A DNA stretch of 33,324 bases from WTAW01 sp964540205 (GTDB lineage Bacteria > Acidobacteriota > Aminicenantia > Aminicenantales > Aminicenantaceae): NCBI GenBank assembly GCA_964540205.1, contig CAZIMJ010000308.1, positions 1 to 33,324 of the forward strand, given 5' to 3'. Of the stretch, positions 7,683 through 14,749 are shown in pieces. The notes below the pieces were generated by a model, which saw only the letters and a list, made by a program, of their open reading frames with translations, was not told the origin of the DNA and searched no databases. The position numbers and the translations under genes are program-made. Within the stretch, counting starts at the first letter, position 1. Each line of letters opens with the position of its first letter.

Positions 7683-7887
7683 AACTGTGACTATCCGTCA
7701 AATAAGATTTTTTCGAATCAAAAGAAATTTTATGGCTTGGGCAGCTCTATTTTGTAAACTCCATCAAGTTATGATTGTCTAACACCAATGTGGCTATTGA
7801 CTTTTGAGGAGGGGAAGAGTACCTTGATTATGCAATTTTTATAAGGAACATCGCCAAAAGAGATCATTACCCCTCAAGGAGGTTTTC

Positions 7888-8088
7888 ATGTTTGTATTCG
7901 GACCACTCGGCCTACCAGAACTTCTCGTAATCGTTTTGATTATCGTCATCATTTTCGGCGCGAGACGGCTGCCCGAGCTCGGAAAATCCTTAGGAGAAGG
8001 CATCAAGAATTTCAAAAAATCCATAGGTGTCAGAGAAGAGGAATCCAAACCGCCTGAGGATAAAACTCCGCCAGCTTCTAAGGAATAA
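7888..8088 (+). CDS. tatA: Twin-arginine translocase subunit TatA/TatE family
   Basis: 66 residues with the full TatA plan. A short N-terminus (MFVFGPLGLPE) leads into one membrane helix (about 11-24), the FGxxxLPELGKSLGEGI hinge and amphipathic helix (about 23-40), and a charged, Pro/Lys/Glu-rich tail. TatA oligomers form the conducting part of the Tat pathway, which exports folded proteins across the inner membrane. AGGAGG lies 5 bases before the ATG. The stop codon overlaps the next start by one base (TAATG), so the methyltransferase gene is translationally coupled. No tatC or tatB is nearby, which is common when tat genes are scattered. TatA and TatB cannot be separated on sequence alone, but the short tail favours TatA/E. 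Confidence 0.92.
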   Translation: MFVFGPLGLPELLVIVLIIVIIFGARRLPELGKSLGEGIKNFKKSIGVREEESKPPEDKTPPASKE

Positions 8089-9353
8089 TGAAACGGACGC
8101 TAGAAAAACTCGCTCAAGAGCGCGAAGACAATGAAGGTGAATTTTTAGAAAAGATCAAGGAGATACGGAAACAAACGGATGAATTCAAAGACTCTCAGAA
8201 CAAACAAAAGCTACAGCATCTTGTATCCCGCCTTGAAGAGATCCTGACATCGGTCGAGGAACCTCCATCTAAGAAGCACAAATCCTCCTTTTCTCGGTCC
8301 TCCAAATCACCTCCTAAAGGCTCCTCTCAAAGAGACTTCGATCAACAAGCGCTTCTCGTTTTCAAGGAACTCCAAGAGAAAGTTGACCTGTATTCAAAAC
8401 AGACACAAGAACTCTCCTCGGCTCTCACTGAGTTGGCGCAAATGAATATTGCTCTCATCGATGCGAAGGACAAAGAATGGGATGCCCTGAGCAACAACCA
8501 TGTGGCCATGATCTTCAAGAGCCTGGAATGGCGAGTGGACGAACTCGAAGCGCAGTACAAAGATGCGAACATGTTGATGAAGAGGTTTTTGGATCTCAGA
8601 GAAAAATTGATCCAACTGACAGCTATGCTGGAAGAGAAGAAAATGCCCACTCCGGGCCTGGTCGGAGAAATCCTCCAGCCGTTAGAGGATTGGCGGTATA
8701 CGGGATTCGAAAACCGCTTTCGAGGCTCCGAAGACGCGGTCAAAATCCAATTGGAAGAGTATCTCCCCTTTTTCAAGAAAGGCAAAAAGGTCGTGGACCT
8801 GGGGTGTGGCCGTGGGGAATTCCTCGACCTCCTGAAAAGCAAATGGATCGATTCCGAAGGGATCGATATCAATGAACAGATGGTTAGCATCTGCCAGGAT
8901 AAAGGATTGTCCTGCCGGAAGGGAGACATTCTTGAGCAACTGATAGAGTACGCAAACGGCTCGCTCGGCGGAATTTTCTCCTCTCAAGTCATCGAGCACC
9001 TCCACCCTCCCTACCTGAAGAGATTTCTGGAGCTAGCCTTTGAGAAACTGGAGCCCTCTGCGCCTATTGTATTGGAAACGATCAATCCCACTTCCGTGTT
9101 CGCCCTTGTCCAGATCTATCATTTGGACATCTCTCATAAACAACCCATCCATCCACAGGCTCTGAAGTATATGCTCGAGAGCTCAGGTTTTGAAGATGTC
9201 CAGCTCCAGTACTCAGCACCACTGGAAGAGGAAATGCTGAAAACACTTCCGGGAGCGGATGAACATACAGCACTCCTCAATCAGAATATCGACAGTCTGA
9301 ACAAGCTCCTGTATGCGCCCCCAAATTACGCGGCGATAGGTTATAAGAGATAA
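8088..9353 (+). CDS. Coiled-coil class I SAM-dependent methyltransferase
   Basis: 421 residues. The first ~190 are highly charged and helical (two long coiled-coil stretches, about 1-55 and 85-185) with a Ser/Lys/Pro-rich linker between them. The C-terminal half is a Rossmann-fold methyltransferase: motif I VVDLGCGRGEFLDLL at 235-249, acidic residue of motif II in SEGIDINEQM (about 256-265), GDILEQL (279-285), and a motif IV-like FSSQVIEHL (297-305). The fold resembles small-molecule or glycan methyltransferases, including the methyltransferase part of O-antigen chain terminators such as WbdD. With WbdD in mind, the coiled coil could act as an oligomerisation or length-measuring rod, but that is a guess. 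It is coupled to tatA by a one-base overlap. The true substrate is unknown. Confidence 0.82.
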   Translation: MKRTLEKLAQEREDNEGEFLEKIKEIRKQTDEFKDSQNKQKLQHLVSRLEEILTSVEEPPSKKHKSSFSRSSKSPPKGSSQRDFDQQALLVFKELQEKVDLYSKQTQELSSALTELAQMNIALIDAKDKEWDALSNNHVAMIFKSLEWRVDELEAQYKDANMLMKRFLDLREKLIQLTAMLEEKKMPTPGLVGEILQPLEDWRYTGFENRFRGSEDAVKIQLEEYLPFFKKGKKVVDLGCGRGEFLDLLKSKWIDSEGIDINEQMVSICQDKGLSCRKGDILEQLIEYANGSLGGIFSSQVIEHLHPPYLKRFLELAFEKLEPSAPIVLETINPTSVFALVQIYHLDISHKQPIHPQALKYMLESSGFEDVQLQYSAPLEEEMLKTLPGADEHTALLNQNIDSLNKLLYAPPNYAAIGYKR

Positions 9354-9491
9354 AGAGCTTTACCCACATTTGCCACTAATGACTGAGTAATAGGTCGTGG
9401 CGAGCACTGCAGTGGTTATACCGGGTTGAGTACCGTAGCGGTAAGGTCGGATTGGGGCAAGGTGTCGGCCATAAAGTTTGGGAAGTAAAAA

Positions 9492-10412
9492 ATGGATTTA
9501 TACGCAGGATTTGATCTTGGAGGAACACACCTCAAGTATGGCGTAATAGATGAAAAAGGCAGTGTGTTGCAGGATGAAACAGTAAACACACCAGAGAAGG
9601 CAGAAGAGCTTTTTGTGATCTTGGAGACAGTCTGGGACACTATCCGGAACGTCCACCATTCAAACATCAAAGCCGCTGGGTTTGGATTTCCTGGTATTTT
9701 CCATGCCAGGGAACAGAGGATCATCCAATCGCCCAACTGTCCGCAGATCGATGGGCACGCTCTCGTTCCTTCTATAGAAAAATTCGTCGATGTCCCCTTT
9801 TTCCTGGATAACGAAGCCAATTATGCGGTCTATGGCGAGCACAAAATAGGAGCCGGAAAGGGAGCGCAGAGCTTGGTTCTGCTGACGATCGGAACGGGGA
9901 TCGGGACAGGGATCATCTTGAGCGGCCAACTCTGGCAAGGGGCCTGTGGATTCGCCGGGGAACTCGGTCACGTCACAGTCAATCTCGATGGCGAACTCTG
10001 CAGGTGCGGAAGCCAAGGCTGCCTGGAGACGGAAGTCTCGGCCCAGAAAATCGTTAAAAGTTTTAGACAGTTCAGCCGATCCGAAGAAAATCTAGCTAGC
10101 GAAGAGGTTGCGCACAGAGCATCAAATGGAGACAAAGCAGCGCTGAAAGCCTTTTCACACGCAGGTTTTTTCTTGGGGATCGGGCTCTCTATCGTCATCA
10201 ACCTATTGAATCCGGAGAAGATACTGCTGGGGGGAGGAGTCATGGAATCCGGTGAATTTCTTCTTCCAGCAGCTCTCGAGGAAGCGAAACACAGAAGTTT
10301 TTCTACGGCCTATGAGTGTTGCTCGATCGAACAGACACAGCTCGGAAACAAGGCCGGCTTTATCGGTGCCGCGCTTTGGGCTCGCGATAATCTTTTACAC
10401 GGGCAACACTGA
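9492..10412 (+). CDS. ROK-family sugar kinase
   Basis: 306 residues, the usual length for a ROK kinase without a DNA-binding domain. The phosphate-binding loop is DLGGTHLK (8-15). The catalytic base is Asp106 in LDNEAN, followed by the second nucleotide loop LTIGTGIGTG (131-140). The ROK signature GELGH (156-160) and the zinc ligands CRCGSQGC (170-177) are complete. A GGG loop near 252 (ILLGGGVMESG) closes the ATP site. The likely reaction is ATP-dependent phosphorylation of glucose, N-acetylglucosamine, N-acetylmannosamine or a related sugar in the cytoplasm; sequence alone does not fix the choice. The ribosome site is weak (GGGAAG about 6 bases upstream). It sits 138 bp after the methyltransferase gene, so co-transcription is possible but not shown. 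It converges on the sulfatase-like gene. Confidence 0.9.
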   Translation: MDLYAGFDLGGTHLKYGVIDEKGSVLQDETVNTPEKAEELFVILETVWDTIRNVHHSNIKAAGFGFPGIFHAREQRIIQSPNCPQIDGHALVPSIEKFVDVPFFLDNEANYAVYGEHKIGAGKGAQSLVLLTIGTGIGTGIILSGQLWQGACGFAGELGHVTVNLDGELCRCGSQGCLETEVSAQKIVKSFRQFSRSEENLASEEVAHRASNGDKAALKAFSHAGFFLGIGLSIVINLLNPEKILLGGGVMESGEFLLPAALEEAKHRSFSTAYECCSIEQTQLGNKAGFIGAALWARDNLLHGQH

Positions 10413-10489
10413 ACGCTGAAAAGAGGACTGTTCATTGTCCCTCTAATGCGGAAATTTTCAGCTACAAGGAGAAGATGAATAGGGAGCGG

Positions 10490-12634
10490 TTATTGCTTTT
10501 CAGGAGGGCACTCCCGGATCCAGCCTTCTAATCTCGCTTTCAAATCAGGGGGAAGATGATGGTAGGACGTGCCTGCTTTTAACATTCGGAAATATAAACA
10601 CGCGTTGACATTATCTCCACTGTTCTTATAAGCAAATCCCAGATAAAACATGGCCAGCGCGTGATCGGGTCTCAACTCCAAGGCCTTCTTAAAACAGCCG
10701 ATAGCGGAGTCATATTTCCGTGCCCCCACATAGGCGACACCCAGTCCGTGGTGGGCTTCACTGTAAAAAGGGTCGAGTTCAATGGCCTTTTTGAAACAAT
10801 CGAGCGCTTTGTTGTACTCAGTCTGGTCATTCGTCCTCTGATACTGGTAAAGGTGAAGCGTCCCGAGATTGTTGAGGGGAATGGGGTATTTCCTATCCAG
10901 TTCAATGGATTTTTTATACGCTCTCTGAGCATTTTCAAGATCTCCCTTATTCCAGTAAGCAAGACCCAAGAAGTTCCAGATCTCTGGGTCGATCTCCGTT
11001 TGCAACAAACGGCTCGCGTGAGTAACCGCGATAACTTCATCATATTCTCCTAAACTCAAGAGCAAGGTCACATAGGAGTAAAAAATTTCATAATACGAAG
11101 GAACTGCCTCCAGCCCAGCCTTTAAAACCATAAGGGCATCATTTGCTCTCCCCTCTCTGTCATAAATGTCTGCCAGATTCTTGTAGGCTATGCCTATGTC
11201 ATTCCGCTCCGTGATGATCTCCTTGAGCAGGTTGATGGCATCTGAAATCCTGCCTTCATGATAAAGTCTTGTAGCGTTCACAGACTTGTTGTGATAGGGA
11301 ACCATGACCTTAACGTCATGCTCGGGGCCGAAAGTTTTTCCTTCAGTCCCAGGATTGTCGTCGATGTACCCGAGGCTTCTCAGCCTCTCCAACGCTCTTC
11401 GATCCAGTTTTTGCTTGGCATCCCGGCTCTCTTCCAGTGAGAAATCACGAATGATCCGTTCCAGTTTCTCCCGGTATACATCTAGTTTCTTTTCGCTTGC
11501 CAAATTTTTCTTTTCGCCAAAATCATCTCTGAGGTTGTAGAGCTCGGGGATAGGAGATTCCATGAATTTCTCGTCTGTGTCGATATAGCCTCTAAGTGGA
11601 GCCCATCCTCGGCTGTAAAATGGGTAGAGAGATTCAAAATATATGGACCGCTCCCGAATTTTTTTCCCTCTCAGTGCGGGCAGCAGGGAAATTCCCTGGA
11701 GAAAGTCCGGTCTTTTGATATCGAGGGCCTCACAGACCGTGAGGAAAACATCCACATGGGCGACATGCTGTTCGACCTTCCTCGATTTCGTGTCGGGAGT
11801 GTGGATAATCAGGGGAATCCAGATCGTCGAATTGTAGGCGAATATCCCATGCGTTTCTTCTTCGTGCTCCCACAGAGACTCTCCATGATCTCCAGTGAAG
11901 ATGACCAAAGAGCTGTCCCATAAGCTTTTTGTCTCTAAATACGCGAAGAGTTTTCCCATGACATGATCCACATAGGCCACTTCGCCATCGTAAGGATCGT
12001 CAGAGAACTTCGATTTGAACGGCTCCGGCGGGTCGTAAGGGGCATGTGGATCCCAACAATGGACCCAAAGAAACCATGGAGAATTCTGTTCTTTGAGCCA
12101 ATGGACCGCTCTGTCCACAACGATCTCCGCTATCCGTTCTCCACCCGTATCCGTCTTGACATCCCGGACATCATAGTCATCATCATATCGGTCAAAACCT
12201 TGGGATATGCCAAAACGGGAATCCAGAGGATAAGCACCGACAAACGCAGCGGTGGAATACCCGTAAGCTTTAAGATGCTCAGCGATAGAAGTGAATTCCT
12301 CTCTGACGATAAAGTTGGAATTATCGTGAACGCCGTGGTAGAGCGGTGTTGTGCCCAAGAGGATATTTGCATGGGAAGGAAGGGTAGTGCTGGTATGGGC
12401 AAAAGCTCTTGTGAACAGCACGCCGCGACTGGCCAAGCTGTCAATATTGGGCGTGGTGAGGTGCTCCTTGGAATAGCAGCTCAATCTGTCGGCTCTGAGT
12501 GTATCGATCGTGATGAGAAGGAGGTTATATAGTGTCTTATCTTTTCCGACAGAGCTCGTAAGGTCACCCGAGGTGAAAAAGCCTAAAACAATACAGCCCA
12601 ACAAAAAAAAACAAAACCCAATAATCTTTCTCAT
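10490..12634 (-). CDS. Second sulfatase-like protein with C-terminal TPR repeats
   Basis: 714 residues from the ATG at 12634; a TTG two codons upstream (12640) is also possible, and neither has a strong ribosome site. The N-terminal hydrophobic segment (about 4-21) should export or anchor it. The enzyme domain keeps LLLITIDTLRADRLSCY (Asp44), WDPHAPYDPPEPF and FTGDHGESLWEHEEETHG, so the metal site looks intact. As in the paralogue at 1275-3461, the nucleophile position is T84-L-P-S-H88, not C/S-x-P-x-R, which argues against formylglycine chemistry. TPR units fill about 455-700 (GLAYWNKGDLENAQRAYKKS, GVAYVGARKYDSAIGCF). It follows the D-aminoacylase gene by 32 bp on the same strand, so the two probably form an operon. 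Hydrolase, phosphodiesterase or transferase activity all remain open. Confidence 0.85.
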   Translation of the reverse strand: MRKIIGFCFFLLGCIVLGFFTSGDLTSSVGKDKTLYNLLLITIDTLRADRLSCYSKEHLTTPNIDSLASRGVLFTRAFAHTSTTLPSHANILLGTTPLYHGVHDNSNFIVREEFTSIAEHLKAYGYSTAAFVGAYPLDSRFGISQGFDRYDDDYDVRDVKTDTGGERIAEIVVDRAVHWLKEQNSPWFLWVHCWDPHAPYDPPEPFKSKFSDDPYDGEVAYVDHVMGKLFAYLETKSLWDSSLVIFTGDHGESLWEHEEETHGIFAYNSTIWIPLIIHTPDTKSRKVEQHVAHVDVFLTVCEALDIKRPDFLQGISLLPALRGKKIRERSIYFESLYPFYSRGWAPLRGYIDTDEKFMESPIPELYNLRDDFGEKKNLASEKKLDVYREKLERIIRDFSLEESRDAKQKLDRRALERLRSLGYIDDNPGTEGKTFGPEHDVKVMVPYHNKSVNATRLYHEGRISDAINLLKEIITERNDIGIAYKNLADIYDREGRANDALMVLKAGLEAVPSYYEIFYSYVTLLLSLGEYDEVIAVTHASRLLQTEIDPEIWNFLGLAYWNKGDLENAQRAYKKSIELDRKYPIPLNNLGTLHLYQYQRTNDQTEYNKALDCFKKAIELDPFYSEAHHGLGVAYVGARKYDSAIGCFKKALELRPDHALAMFYLGFAYKNSGDNVNACLYFRMLKAGTSYHHLPPDLKARLEGWIRECPPEKQ

Positions 12635-12666
12635 GACCAATACCGATCAACAGCAAGAATATTATT

Positions 12667-14250
12667 CTACCACTCATTGCTTTGGCTGTGAACAAGAGGA
12701 CTCCCTGCGAGAGCACCAGTGAATTGACCTTCCTCGATAACCGAAACGCCGCTGATCAGGACGTGGAGGATCCCATCGCTGTACTGATGCGGGTCGTCGA
12801 ACGTGGCTTTATCCGCTATGGTTTCGGGGTCGAAGACCACAACATCCGCTATATACCCTTCTTTGATCAAACCTCTTTCTGCAAAACCAAGCATTTCTGC
12901 GGGCAGGCCGCTTGCTGATCGGATGGCCTGTTCCATGGTCAAGAGTTTTTTGTCCAACACGTATCTTCGGATCTTCCTTGGAAAGGTGCCGTAACTTCTT
13001 GGATGGGGAAGAGCATCTCCCAAGACTTGGACTGAGCCATCCGAACCTGTCATCACATAGGACTTTTGCATAAAATACTCGACATCTTCATCTGATTGGT
13101 TAAAGGAAATGACACCTGCCCCCCCCATGAGGACGAGCTCAATCGCCGCATCCACTTCGGGTTTGGACAAAATCACGCTGATCTCTTGGAGGCTTTTCCC
13201 TTCCCATTCCTTCGTCTTCGGGAATGAAGAGATAACAAGCGTGTCCGCACCTCCCCGCCGCTCGATGTTATCGGCCATCTCCTTTTTTATCCGGGGAAGC
13301 AGATCCGGATCTTTCAATCTCTCTTTCAATTTCCCCTCCGCTTGAACCCAGCGGGGGACTACCGCCGCCACAAGGCCTGTACTGGACGCATTGTACGGAT
13401 ACTGATCTGCGTATACTGTTACACCCCTTGACTGTGCTTCTTCAATGATCTGGCATACAGCTCCAGCCTTTCCCCAAACAGGTTTACCTAAAGCTTTGAT
13501 ATGAGAGATCTGGATGGGCACACCGGATCTTTCTCCGATCTCAACTGCTTCTCTTATGGATGCTTCCAGCCCGATCGTATAGGTGCTCTCGTCACGAATG
13601 TGGGTAGCATAGATCCCATCATGTTGTTTAACAACTTCGCAGAGAGCGACGACCTCATCGGCTTTGGCATAGCTCCCCGGCGCATAAAACAATCCTGTCG
13701 AAAGGCCCACAGCGCCTTCTTTCATCGCTTGATCCACAAGAGATTGCATCTTGTCCAGCTCTTCTGTTGTCGGTGCCCTGTCTGCACTTTTTAGGACAGC
13801 GAAACGCACAACTCCCTGGCCCACAAGGTGCACCACATTTACGCCGATCCCCTGCGTTTTGAGCTTTTTGAAATATTCCTCCACTTTGTAAGTTCCGCTA
13901 CCACAATTTCCCGAGACCACAGTCGTGACGCCCTGAGTCAGATAATTCAATGCAGCCTTCCGTTTTTCACTCCGGATATTATCACAATGGGTATGCATGT
14001 CGATAAATCCGGGGACGACATATTTTCCATCGGCATCTATAACTTGTATCCCCTGAGATGTCTTTATCTTTCCTATCCTTACAATTTTTCCATCTGTAAT
14101 TCCAATACTCGCTTGATATGCCTTTGTACCTGTTCCATCGACGATCGTCCCATCGTGGATCACCAGATCGTATGTCTGCTGCGAACAATTCCACACAAAC
14201 AGGATTACAAAGACACAAAAAAACAAATATTTCACGCCGATTTTTTTCAT
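12667..14250 (-). CDS. N-acyl-D-amino-acid deacylase (D-aminoacylase) lipoprotein
   Basis: 527 residues from the ATG at 14250, chosen because AGGAG lies 7 bases upstream and the product then starts with a signal ending FVWNC (Cys22), a probable lipoprotein anchor. Amidohydrolase features are complete: DLVIHDGTIVDGTG, VVPGFIDMHTHCDN (His86-x-His88), the metal-ligand Cys116 in VVSGNCGSG, a YATHIRDEST histidine, an IQISHIKALGKP histidine, and the MTGSDGS aspartate. Cys, two His and the catalytic Asp are the known site of D-aminoacylases, which split N-acyl-D-amino acids into acid and D-amino acid. An export signal would place the enzyme in the periplasm, suited to degrading cell-wall or other D-residue material. 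It is the first gene of a pair with the sulfatase-like/TPR gene. A different amide substrate cannot be excluded. Confidence 0.87.
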   Translation of the reverse strand: MKKIGVKYLFFCVFVILFVWNCSQQTYDLVIHDGTIVDGTGTKAYQASIGITDGKIVRIGKIKTSQGIQVIDADGKYVVPGFIDMHTHCDNIRSEKRKAALNYLTQGVTTVVSGNCGSGTYKVEEYFKKLKTQGIGVNVVHLVGQGVVRFAVLKSADRAPTTEELDKMQSLVDQAMKEGAVGLSTGLFYAPGSYAKADEVVALCEVVKQHDGIYATHIRDESTYTIGLEASIREAVEIGERSGVPIQISHIKALGKPVWGKAGAVCQIIEEAQSRGVTVYADQYPYNASSTGLVAAVVPRWVQAEGKLKERLKDPDLLPRIKKEMADNIERRGGADTLVISSFPKTKEWEGKSLQEISVILSKPEVDAAIELVLMGGAGVISFNQSDEDVEYFMQKSYVMTGSDGSVQVLGDALPHPRSYGTFPRKIRRYVLDKKLLTMEQAIRSASGLPAEMLGFAERGLIKEGYIADVVVFDPETIADKATFDDPHQYSDGILHVLISGVSVIEEGQFTGALAGSPLVHSQSNEW

Positions 14251-14274
14251 GGCCGCTCCTTTTTCTGGAAGGAA

Positions 14275-14280
14275 ATTATA
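14275..14280 (-). promoter_or_regulatory. -10 box candidate for the D-aminoacylase operon
   Basis: The - strand reads TATAAT exactly here, about 25 bp before the D-aminoacylase ATG, which would leave a very short leader. The hexamer 17 bp upstream (ATCATT) is a poor -35 box, so confidence is limited. Confidence 0.4.
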
Positions 14281-14421
14281 GGACTCATGGAATTTACAAT
14301 GATAGGCCGAACACACAAAAAACGCAAACCGCTCGGTTTAAACTCTCTGTACGGACCGCAAGGGCAACACTGGGTACACCCCGGCACGACCTTTTTAAAC
14401 CAAACAAAATAAAAACATAAA

Positions 14422-14455
14422 TTCAAATAATTGGATTTAATTCATATTTTTGAAT
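14422..14455 (+). promoter_or_regulatory. Tandem TTCAA-N5-TGGAT-like sites, candidate enhancer for TonB receptor 2
   Basis: TTCAAATAATTGGAT (14422-14436) keeps the TTCAA-N5-TGGAT skeleton found upstream of TonB receptor 1. A weaker second copy, TTCATATTTTTGAAT, follows 19 bp later (14441-14455). The sites end 93 and 74 bp before the -24 element. Receptor 1 has 91 and 71 bp, with the same orientation. Confidence 0.6.
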
Positions 14456-14528
14456 ATTTTATTGTTTTCTCATTTTTTTCTCTATACCTAACTATCTGAT
14501 TTTATTTAATTTAGAGATTTTCAAGGGA

Positions 14529-14544
14529 TGGCACAAAAATTGCT
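14529..14544 (+). promoter_or_regulatory. Sigma-54 (-24/-12) promoter for TonB receptor 2
   Basis: TGGCACAAAAATTGCT matches the sigma-54 consensus TGGCACG-N4-TTGCW at all but one base and keeps the GG-N10-GC spacing. Transcription should start near 14556, giving a leader of about 195 nt. Confidence 0.78.
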
Positions 14545-14698
14545 GAATGTTGCTACATAAGCAATAAGGGCCAATGTTAAGTATATACAATCAGCCAATT
14601 GATACAACATTCAAAAAGGAGGTGCTCTACAGGAGGGATTCTAATCAAGCAGGTGTTTTTAAAGGTTCTCCCTACCCTTGTAAAAGGCGGGAGAGAGG

Positions 14699-14716
14699 AG
14701 CCTGTGAAAGCAGGCT
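14699..14716 (+). other. Perfect stem-loop in the leader of TonB receptor 2
   Basis: AGCCTG-TGAAAG-CAGGCT forms an exact 6-bp stem ending 21 bases before the AGGAGG ribosome site. A second weaker pairing (TTCTCCC with GGGAGA) lies just upstream. It could affect translation or mRNA stability. I do not recognise a known riboswitch. Confidence 0.4.
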
Positions 14717-14749
14717 AGGGAAAAAATCCTAAACAATAGGAGGAATTCA

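Larger units (their letters stand above)
7522..7887. other. Divergent intergenic region with sigma-54 promoter and enhancer-like sites
   Basis: This 366-bp AT-rich gap separates the GntR remnant/TonB receptor 1 transcript (-) from tatA (+). It holds the sigma-54 element and two 15-bp direct repeats listed separately. Toward tatA, TTGACT at 7798-7803 could be a -35 box, but no good -10 box follows at the right distance. I see no further gene. Confidence 0.6.
14251..14749. other. Divergent intergenic region: two promoters, enhancer-like sites and a long leader
   Basis: This 499-bp gap lies between the D-aminoacylase gene (-) and TonB receptor 2 (+). From left to right it holds a -10-like box for the - strand, an AT-rich block with enhancer-like sites, a sigma-54 element, and a leader of about 195 nt with several short stems. 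I found no gene and no riboswitch that I recognise. Confidence 0.6.

Noticed and set aside
7888..8088. Complete Tat export operon
   Set aside because: Only the TatA-type subunit is present. The downstream gene is a methyltransferase, not tatB or tatC.
11963..12532. 189-codon open frame on the + strand inside the second sulfatase-like gene
   Set aside because: It is antisense to conserved catalytic motifs and has no ribosome site or recognisable domain.
14556..14749. Riboswitch in the leader of TonB receptor 2
   Set aside because: Stems are present, but I recognise no conserved core of cobalamin, TPP, c-di-GMP or other known classes.
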